From: Candidatus Poribacteria bacterium
GTDB taxonomy: Bacteria; Poribacteria; WGA-4E; UBA9662
Length of the DNA: 33,116 nt
Assembly: GCA_030748495.1 (NCBI GenBank)
Contig: JASMLX010000069.1
Location: forward strand, 1-33,116
Direction of reading: 5' to 3'
Numbering within the stretch: position 1 is the stretch's first letter; every line of letters begins with the position of its first letter. Positions 15,880 through 23,500 of the stretch are shown here, one piece after another. The notes beneath the pieces were generated by a model that worked only from the letters and a program-made list of their open reading frames with translations, was not told the origin of the DNA and did not search any database. Position numbers and translations under genes: made by a program.

Positions 15880-16794
15880 ATGCCTTTAGTTTACCGGAAG
15901 GTTTTGTGATTCGGAATTATTCAACAGAAAAGTTCCAGTGTTTGAAGATTTAGGTCGAGGTCTTTTAGGATTCGTTTTCTGTCAGGCTGAACTTGTGAAG
16001 CGAGTATTGATGAGTCCTCCGGTGATTTTTAGTCTTAGTCGTATGTTGATTGCTTAATCGCAGACCGGTGGATAGCTGAGATCCAGCCTGTCCTAGATTC
16101 GCTGAACTTCGCCGGAGGAAGTTGTTACGAAAGTCATTGTAGTTTCAGATTATGGCTCAGTTACTGTGTCCAATTTTTTAGGGCCAGTATACTTAAGATT
16201 TAATCCTTCACAGTTTTGCTCAGGGAGGTTCATACCCAAGGTTTTTATTTAGTAGACCTCTGGGATAAAAGGAAAATGTTAGAATTGAAGGATCATATAG
16301 CAACAGATCAAAGATCAATTCAAGTTAGATTTTAAACGGCTGACAGGGGTTAGCCTGGATGTTTCCCCACCGATGCGGCCAGTTTTATCCTTCCCGGTTA
16401 ATCTAGCAAGGTCCGACCAACTGAGCTATGCTGACCAACTGCTGATGACATTGATCTACTAGAGGCGATATCCAATCCAGTTTCAGATTACTCCAGCCTG
16501 CCGGGTCAGTCAATCCACCGTCGACCCAACCAGAGGCCAGGTGAAAAATAGATTGCTCCACTCGCAATTCCACTGGCCGGGTCAAAGAGAGTTACTGAAT
16601 CACCAAACTAAGATTACGGCGATGATAATTGGTGTTAGTCCGCAACCGATGGAACGAGCTAAAAAAACAGCCATTAGATTACAGTGGCCAGAAAAAAAGA
16701 CCGACACTGCCAGCCCAACCAGTCATCAATCGACATCACTGACAAATCATCTCCGATCGAAGGTCGGCTACCGTTTTCAGTCGGAGTTACAAAC

Positions 16795-16830
16795 CTGATT
16801 TTTGGTTGTTCAAGGAAAGCCAAAAATCAG
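16795..16830. repeat. Perfect 11-bp inverted repeat with 14-nt loop
   Basis: CTGATTTTTGG (16795-16805) and CCAAAAATCAG (16820-16830) are exact reverse complements. No T-run follows on either strand, so it does not look like a standard intrinsic terminator. Confidence 0.6.
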
Positions 16831-17181
16831 CCAGCAGATTAGTTGTTAGGCCAACTCTGGCCATCAAGGCGGAGCTAATTGGCAAGTCAAGAGCTGGTTA
16901 GCACCGAAGAGATCCAAACATCGATCCTGAAACCAAGCGCAGAAAGCAACCCATCAGACTTTTCTTCTAATAATGTCACCGAAGGAGGACGAGTAGTAGA
17001 ATTGCCGTGGATGGAAGAATTGGGACCTTTAAGACCGACGAGTACGGTTTGGCCAACTACGGAAAGTGGCTTCCGGTGTCAGACGATTTTTCGGCGTTTA
17101 TCAATAATCCATCCATGAGTGCATTACATGTATGGCAAGGAGACATCTTCGGGGGCAAAGAAGTGTCAAGCACACTACTGA

Positions 17182-17239
17182 TCGGAGCGAATCCTCTGAG
17201 GCTCGGTTATCCTAGCCACGGATTACCTTTTCGCTCCGA
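17182..17239. repeat. Perfect 10-bp inverted repeat with structured interior
   Basis: TCGGAGCGAA (17182-17191) and TTCGCTCCGA (17230-17239) are exact reverse complements. Inside, AATCC/GGATT and GGCT/AGCC can also pair, so a long branched or stepped hairpin could form in RNA. Confidence 0.55.
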
Positions 17240-17669
17240 ATGCCCTACAAGGGTCTGTAGTTTCTCAGCGAGAAAGCTACATCGCATCCGATTGCTTCAA
17301 TCCAGGAAAGGAGCCGGAGTCGTCTGGGCCTTGTTCCTTCTTGCTTTGGAGATTAGATCTGGACCGGAATCCGCGTCCCACGACTGGTGGAAGGTAGGCT
17401 GGACATAGGTATCTCCGGCTTTTGCTAGTTTGGGAGGATATGGCATATAATCGTGGTGTGTTTATTGCAACTGATCTTTTGTGAGATTTTCCACCCGCAA
17501 CGAGTTTGATCCACATGAAATATAGATTAAGGGGCTGGATTAGCAAAAACTCAAGTGTGATATCTATCCTGTGCTGATTAGTTGCAACCGTAGGGATTCT
17601 TCTATTTTCGCTTCACGGGTGAGATCTTAATCCGTCCAGTATAAAAGCAATTGTTGGACTTTTCTCCTG

Positions 17670-18008
17670 TTACTCATGGTGAAACACCTCAGTCATGTTT
17701 GCCCACCATTCGCCCTCTGCCCTATTCTGCAACGGCCTCTGGCATGGAGTGCAGACATCCCACCACCTTTGGGTTGTCGGGTCGGCAGCCATCTTTGCCA
17801 TATCCGCATCGAAATCGCACCCAACATACTCAAAGTAACTAAACAAGTAATAGCCAGCCTCATCTAGCCTGTGCAGGTAAATTGAGTAATTGCGGATGTT
17901 GCATTCTTCGATTGTTTTCAATACCTCCGGCCAGGCTGCTTCATGTAGTTTTTTGTACTCTTCGATTTTATCTTCGTTAAGTCCTATAACCATGCCATAG
18001 CGCTTCAT
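17670..18008 (-). CDS. rhaM: L-rhamnose mutarotase family protein
   Basis: A 112-residue protein of the RhaM (DUF718) family, which interconverts alpha and beta anomers of L-rhamnose in the cytoplasm. Length and motifs fit: start MKRYGMVIGL, KLHEAAWPEV with His22, NYSIYLH with Tyr41, FSYFEY, and the Trp82-Trp83 pair (RWWDVC). His22, Tyr41 and the Trp pair correspond to the active-site residues of the E. coli enzyme. AGGAG (complement of 18015-18019) stands 6 nt before the ATG. No other rhamnose pathway gene (rhaA, rhaB, rhaD) is in the window, so it may act on another 6-deoxy or lyase-released sugar together with the heparinase-like gene upstream. Confidence 0.9.
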   Translation of the reverse strand: MKRYGMVIGLNEDKIEEYKKLHEAAWPEVLKTIEECNIRNYSIYLHRLDEAGYYLFSYFEYVGCDFDADMAKMAADPTTQRWWDVCTPCQRPLQNRAEGEWWANMTEVFHHE

Positions 18009-18127
18009 CTGTATCTCCTATTTGTAAGTCCAACGACGATTCGGGGGCTCGCCATCGGTATCACATAAGTTGTTCATTCAACGGGTTTTGACGTTTTCGT
18101 GGGAGTGATACGACTGTGCGACTGATT

Positions 18128-18235
18128 TTAGCCTGCCTTTCCTTCAAGTCGCGCAACATTGGCATAAACGTCATCGAATTTCTCGGCGCAAGTTTCTGAC
18201 ACTTGGCGAATTCCAGCAGTAACAGGGGATTTCAT
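18128..18235 (-). CDS. Possible 35-residue ORF of unknown nature
   Basis: An ATG-initiated ORF (MKSPVTAGIRQVSE..., ending RLEGKAG) with AGGA 11 nt upstream. It starts 7 nt after the stop of the open stretch at 18243-18359. The composition is protein-like, but the family is unknown. It may be a gene remnant rather than a functional small protein. Confidence 0.25.
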   Translation of the reverse strand: MKSPVTAGIRQVSETCAEKFDDVYANVARLEGKAG

Positions 18236-18242
18236 AGCGGGT

Positions 18243-18359
18243 TCATTCCTTTAATAGTTTTTCAGATATACGAATGATTGGAATTTTGTATTCGTTGCTT
18301 TGGCCGACGGATTCAATGGGTGTGAATCGGAGATCAATTTCCTTGACCTCGTAGACGGC
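18243..18359 (-). pseudogene. Open stretch without start codon, possible gene remnant
   Basis: The 38 codons after an in-frame TAG read AVYEVKEIDLRFTPIESV, then EYKIPIIRISEKLLKE, and end at TGA. There is no usable start codon. The same frame back to the heparinase stop includes AKWLEVFSGF and further stops. The composition looks like real protein, suggesting the C-terminal end of a decayed gene. Together with the 35-residue ORF it accounts for most of the 399-nt gap 18009-18407. Confidence 0.3.
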
Positions 18360-18407
18360 CTAAACTCCCCATTAGAATCCAGAAAATACCTCTAACCACT
18401 TGGCGTT

Positions 18408-20300
18408 TCAATTTGTTAATGGGGTAATTCGTAGTCTCCAACTATCCTTTAGCGATGACCTTTTCGTCTTGAGAATAATCCGGGTAAGCCGATCCCCCCA
18501 AATCCGCCTTAAATTCTCATCTTCGACCCTAATCTCTTCCGTCTCAACGATAAGTTTTTCGGCCTCATATTGCAATTTGGCCATGCCGGATCTGCGACCG
18601 TCAGGTAGATCAGCGGATTGTAGCTTTATGGATTCCTGTTCCTCTTCAATCAGGCTACAGGCGGTCAGTAGATTGAGACACAGTTCCGTGGTTGCATCGA
18701 TGAGATCATAACGATCAATGATAGTGAGATCCCGACCACGGTTGAGTTTAATCGAACGCTCCCAATAACCGATACCGGCCTTTTCAGGATACGCCTTAGC
18801 AATATCTAAGACGAGTTCAGCAGCATCATCACTGCGATGGTATTGTACCTTGTCTGACGCGTAGGTGATACCGGGTGCTTGTTGGAAGCCGGCGACCGTC
18901 GGTACATTGTGGTAATTAGACTGCATGGTCCAAATTTCATACCGACTGGAACTGAAGGTTTTTGCCGTATAGGCTTCAACACCAGCATCGATTAACACCG
19001 GCAGTCCATCCAGATAGACGATGAAATTACCGACATCGTTGTGGTTATGAGACTCGTTGTTGTGCCCACCTTTGGCGGCAACGAAAAAACCATCCGTAGA
19101 TCCGCTCCGATCTCGGGCCGCCATCACTTGGATTTGGTCGAGCCAAACATCCTGTGGCAGAGGTGGTAAAGAACTGCCCTCCAGGATTTCATCAACCTTG
19201 GATATTGTCACCAATTGACGCCCAATACTGTCACTGACGCCATTATGTAAAATATCTTGTTGGTACGCTGACCAAGTGCCAAGCGCCATCATCTTATCGT
19301 CATTAATACGCTTGCCAAAGCCGTATACAATTCCCGGTGAAGGTATGATCATGGCTGAAGCATCGGCAAAATTGACGAAATAACGGTCATTGATTTGTAC
19401 CCGGTAAATGTATTGACCGATATTCCGGATCAATGGATGATCATAGACGCTAATCTGACCATCGGTGGCACTGTAAAGGAGTTCGAGGCAATCATAGAGT
19501 GAGGCCCCTGCCCGTCCCCAATAACCTGGCCCCTCATCACACCCACCATCTTGTGGGTATTGATCAATAAAATTATCAAGTGCTTGAATCGCTTTAAAGA
19601 CTGATCGGGCCCGAAGGGTTTCATCCTGTTCAATAAGTAGAGTAGAGGCCAGCCAATTTGAGCATATCCAGGGATTCCAGTTATTGACACGACGGGTAGG
19701 ACTATTGAATCCCATCCACCAGAAGTCATCACGTTGAAGCAACGGTGTCAGAATCCGGCGGTCGATTTCCAGTTTGATGCGGGGTACTATCAGCGGAGAG
19801 ACCGTATCCAGTTGAGGTCCAATCAAGTAAGCTATCCAAGCTAGTAGCGATGAGGTTTCGGCTGCAAACAAATCGACAATGGGCTCGCTGATATCGGGCA
19901 ACCCTGTACCTGCTTTTTGCCCGCTAATATGTGCCGGAACTCCCCAGAAGGATTCTTCGCAGATGGCCCAGATACCGTTGGTAATATCATCCAAGAAACG
20001 CCCCTGCCCATCTATACATTCGGCTATGACAAGGTCGACAAGTGTATTTCGGCGGGCGAAACAGAGGTTTTGGTAACGGCTGCGATTCCCATGGCGAGCG
20101 AAGTCCAGGAAGCGAGTCGCCGGCAGTGTTGGCCATTGGTAGTCTAGGGCACTATCACCACGAGCAACATGAACCTGACGGATCTGGCTGGAAAGATTCT
20201 GCCAAGCATCACGATCTTCAACTGTAGGAAATGGCTGCCACTCCTCACTAGGGATGAGAATCGATTTTAATTTTTCTTCGGAATAAACCTGGGAGATCAT
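18408..20300 (-). CDS. Heparinase II/III-like polysaccharide lyase family protein
   Basis: A 630-residue protein with the alpha/alpha-toroid plus beta-sandwich layout of heparinase II/III and alginate lyases of this type. The toroid region has NNWNPWICSNWLAS and GCDEGPGYWGRAGASLYD (typical of the family). The beta-sandwich opens with KGGHNNESHNHNDVGNFIVYLDG at about residue 415, the family signature with catalytic-type His and Asn. No signal peptide is evident, so a cytoplasmic lyase or hydrolase acting on oligosaccharides is possible. The ATG at 20300 is chosen: AGGAG lies 6 nt upstream, and the TTG at 20306 immediately abuts that site. The substrate (heparin, heparan, alginate or other uronic-acid polymer) cannot be fixed. 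rhaM lies 400 nt downstream on the same strand. Confidence 0.85.
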   Translation of the reverse strand: MISQVYSEEKLKSILIPSEEWQPFPTVEDRDAWQNLSSQIRQVHVARGDSALDYQWPTLPATRFLDFARHGNRSRYQNLCFARRNTLVDLVIAECIDGQGRFLDDITNGIWAICEESFWGVPAHISGQKAGTGLPDISEPIVDLFAAETSSLLAWIAYLIGPQLDTVSPLIVPRIKLEIDRRILTPLLQRDDFWWMGFNSPTRRVNNWNPWICSNWLASTLLIEQDETLRARSVFKAIQALDNFIDQYPQDGGCDEGPGYWGRAGASLYDCLELLYSATDGQISVYDHPLIRNIGQYIYRVQINDRYFVNFADASAMIIPSPGIVYGFGKRINDDKMMALGTWSAYQQDILHNGVSDSIGRQLVTISKVDEILEGSSLPPLPQDVWLDQIQVMAARDRSGSTDGFFVAAKGGHNNESHNHNDVGNFIVYLDGLPVLIDAGVEAYTAKTFSSSRYEIWTMQSNYHNVPTVAGFQQAPGITYASDKVQYHRSDDAAELVLDIAKAYPEKAGIGYWERSIKLNRGRDLTIIDRYDLIDATTELCLNLLTACSLIEEEQESIKLQSADLPDGRRSGMAKLQYEAEKLIVETEEIRVEDENLRRIWGDRLTRIILKTKRSSLKDSWRLRITPLTN

Positions 20301-20355
20301 CAGCAACTCCTTGGATTGAGGATCCGTGTTATTTAACCTTGAGGCGAGAATCTAA

Positions 20356-20512
20356 ATAGAAAATTGATCTTATCATCTGGGATCTTAGAAGGTGTCATCG
20401 TCAAACCATTCTCGCCGACGCCGTTTGCTCATTTCATCCTCTCATCGAACAACGGTTATAACAGATAGAAAATTGCTCATCTATTGACTTTGGCGGGAAC
20501 TACCGAAGGTGT
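20356..20512. repeat. Imperfect direct duplication flanking a truncated gene start
   Basis: ATAGAAAATTG occurs at 20356-20366 and 20465-20475. In each case GAAGGTGTC follows 30-40 nt later (starting near 20388 and 20504). The 15-codon ORF at 20385-20432 lies between the two units. Likely an old local duplication or deletion scar. Confidence 0.35.
20385..20432 (-). pseudogene. Fifteen-codon gene-start relic, possibly of a methyltransferase
   Basis: The minus-strand ATG at 20432 has AGAGGA 4 nt upstream and encodes MSKRRRREWFDDDTF before TAA. From memory, (K)RRRxEWFDDxxFW is how some class I SAM-dependent methyltransferases begin, and the sequence stops just where such a protein would continue. 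A retained ribosome-binding site with a lost gene body is the simplest reading; a functional micropeptide is the alternative. Confidence 0.3.
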
Positions 20513-20538
20513 CCTACAGTCGGAAGCCGCGACAGGGG

Positions 20539-23500
20539 TCATTTCTCTGGCTCAGAACTGAGATCTGCATCGACTACCTCGATTGACCCACTTCCCCAGA
20601 CAGAAGTTTTGAATGGATCGTACATGGCCTCTGCAGCCACAGGTGGCAAGGCAAACCGACCTTCGGTTACAGCCCGTAGAGCGTAGTAGAACTTCGTCTG
20701 CTGATTCTGCTTGAAGTAACCAAAGAAAATTAACCGATCGTCCCGAATATCGATATAGCTAGGGGTGAAATTCTGGTCTTGAATCCACGGAATACCGGCT
20801 CTGGATTCGATCCGCGGATTCTCGATTTCAAACCCAGCAGGTAAGACATCGGTTACGACCACGTTGTCCAGACTCTCTTCCAGGGCTTTGACTGCAATCT
20901 CGGCTACCACTAGCGAACCGTGTGGGAAACGGTCGTTGGTAATCGGCGTTCCATCTTCGGTCAGGTATCGACGACGGACCTGGATCCCTTTATCGAAATG
21001 CTCGACCTGGCTATCAGATGGAATTCCTTCCGCTACCCAGCGCAGATAACACGTTCCGTCTCCCTCTATCTGCACCCCAATTTCAGCCCCGGACCAACTA
21101 TCCTCACCGTAGTGATAGTTCTGATCGTTGAAGCGCTGGTAGGTTTGATCGTTGACCGCCATCGTTCCCGTGTAGCTCAGGCTGGCCTGTTGCTTCAAGA
21201 TCTTGCCTAGGGACAAGAAAGCAAAGGCATTCTCCTGGGTCGTGTACCATCGATTGTTATTGGAAACGGAGTCCATCAGGCTCTTAACCAAGGTCAGTAC
21301 CGAAGCGTGGTTTGGACTCAGTTCTGACAAAATATCCAGCATGATGGCCTGGGAGCGGATGGGCGAATTAAAATTGCCGCCGGTCTCACGTCGATTGCCC
21401 GCAGCAGGCGCTGTGGCCGGGATCATGGCCAACGCTACTGTCGGGTTGCCCACCTGTCCGAAAGATCCTGCTAACTGATACAGGCTATAACCGGTTAGAT
21501 AACGACTTTTCAAGTAGTTCATAGTACTCATCTCAGGTTGTTGAGCCACAGCTAGAACATAACAGGCATAAGCGGCCTTCTCCAGGTCGTTCCTTCGGTC
21601 ACCGTTCCTTCGATTGGAGTCGAGGGTAAAGTCTCGGCGAGTTTCCTGACGGAGCCCGGTCAGCATTAAATTGTAAACCCGATCTGAGACCTGGTAACCC
21701 GCTTTCCTGGCCTCGACCAGAAAGTGCGAAGCGTAGATGCTACCCCAATAGTTGGTGTAAGATCCACCTGGCCAGTAGGAAAAGTAACCGTTCGGCATCA
21801 TCATACTCTCCAGTTTAGCGATACCCTCGGTCACAAAATAGTCGGCTTTGTTTGCTTTGAATAGCTTTGGCTCCACCGTCCGGGCCAGTTCAGAAAAGTA
21901 AAGCAGTGGAAAGACACGGGAGGTGGTCTGTTCTATACAACCGTGCGGGTAGCGGAGGAGGTACGAGATACCTCCGGCTAATCGCATCATCGGGAAAGGG
22001 GACAGAGAGACTTCGAATCGTTCGGTCGAGGGAAGAAAATCGGCTGGTAGTGTAAAGGTACCGGGCTGGTCAGCCAAAATCTCCTCCGTACCGGTACGCG
22101 TGATTAGCGGAGCGGCTGGACGGAGTGGGAGTTCTACCTGCATTGCTGTAGAGGCATCGCCATCCGTGGCTGTTAGATCAAACTGGATGGCGCCGATGGC
22201 ATTTTGTGCTTCTATCACAAACTCGATCTGCTGTTCCTTGTTTTCAACCACAGTCATAGACTGAAGAGAATCGTTTTGAATCTGTGCCAAACTACTGGCT
22301 GTTAGATTAACCTCGATCATCGCTTCCCGACCGGTTCCATTGAAGACGCGAACCGGTATAGTGGCCCTGTCTCCACCCGCCAGGAAGCGAGGGAAAGTTG
22401 GGGTCAACACAATCGGATCTCTAACGGTGACAAAAGATGAGGTGGCACCGAAATGATCGTCTAGCACAGCCACCGCCATCAATCGCAATTTACCGTTGAA
22501 CTGGGGCAGGTCGAAGGTGACAGACCCGGTACCGTCGGCGCCGGGCGCAACTAACCCGGACCACAGCGCAACCGGTTTGACCCGCTGTATGCTAGTGGTA
22601 CTGAGCCGCTTTTTGCGCTGAGCCTCGATACCGTCACCGCCGGTGCTCGATTGGCCGGTTGCAGCCTCTACTTCTGGTAAAATGCTAGCATACAGGTCGT
22701 GAGAGACGGTACCCAGTCGGCGCTGGCGGAAAAAGTAGGCCTGTGCGTCCGGAGTTTGGAAGTCAGTCAACTGTAAGATCCCCTCATCGACCGCTGCAAC
22801 GGTCAGACGACACTGCTCCAACTTAACAGACGACCCGGCCTGAACCCGGTAATCGACCGATAACGGCTGATTGGGGCGGCTCTCCGTCGGTGCTTTCAGG
22901 TCAACCTGCAGCCGCTTGGAGGAGACATCGATCCGAAGAGGTACGACACCGAAGGCCCGGGCCGGCGCATGTTTCTCCAGCGATTGAACCGAACGAATCA
23001 GAATCGCCGAAATGTAGGCGTTGGGCGAAAAGCCGGATTTGATGGGTACTTTAACCGTAGTACTGTTTTTCGGCATCGAAACCGTCCGCCACTCAAGGAC
23101 CCGCCCCTGTTCGACAGTTAGCAGCAGTTTACCAGCAAAGGGGGCTTTGACCTGTACCTGCGCTGTTTCTCCCGGTTGGTAGGTTGTTTGATCCAACACC
23201 AGATCCAGCCGATCTGGGTTATCCATAGCCCAAGGCGAATAGCCCCATCCGCCGGTATGGAAATCGATCGAACTTCGACTGCCGCTATCCAGGTCTCGTA
23301 CCACTACCTGATATTCACCATACTCGCTAGGAACAAAGGTGTAGCTACCGGTGCCATCGGTTGACGTTTGCGGTTCGGTTTTCAGTTCATACGGCTGTTT
23401 TTCCGACCGGTAACGATATCGCCCACGATCATCTCGACGGAGAATCGAGTGCCACTGTAACTTGAAGACCTGGATCTGCAGATTGCGACCCGCTACTGGT

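Larger units (their letters stand above)
15880..17669. other. About 1.8 kb without a convincing gene
   Basis: The stretch between the terminator and the end of the rhamnose mutarotase gene has only short ORFs with atypical composition. The most protein-like is a plus-strand frame open from about 16998 to 17408 (VDGRIGTFKTDEYGLANYGK, then SALHVWQGDIFGG). A minus-strand frame at 16403-16585 reads ASGWVDGGLTDPAGWSNLKL and may be another relic. Neither has a ribosome-binding site or a recognised family. Two perfect inverted repeats (listed separately) are the clearest structures. I interpret it as decayed sequence, possibly with structured RNA, but cannot prove either. Confidence 0.4.

Noticed and set aside
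16416..16428. TAGCTCAGTTGGT on the minus strand, identical to the classic tRNA D-arm sequence
   Set aside because: No matching D-stem 3' side, anticodon stem or T-loop (GGTTCGAAT-type) sequence follows, so a tRNA cannot be folded; chance match or very decayed relic.
16541..16798. 85-codon plus-strand ORF in the gene-free stretch
   Set aside because: Gln-, Thr- and Ser-rich composition without hydrophobic pattern, no ribosome-binding site and no recognisable motif.
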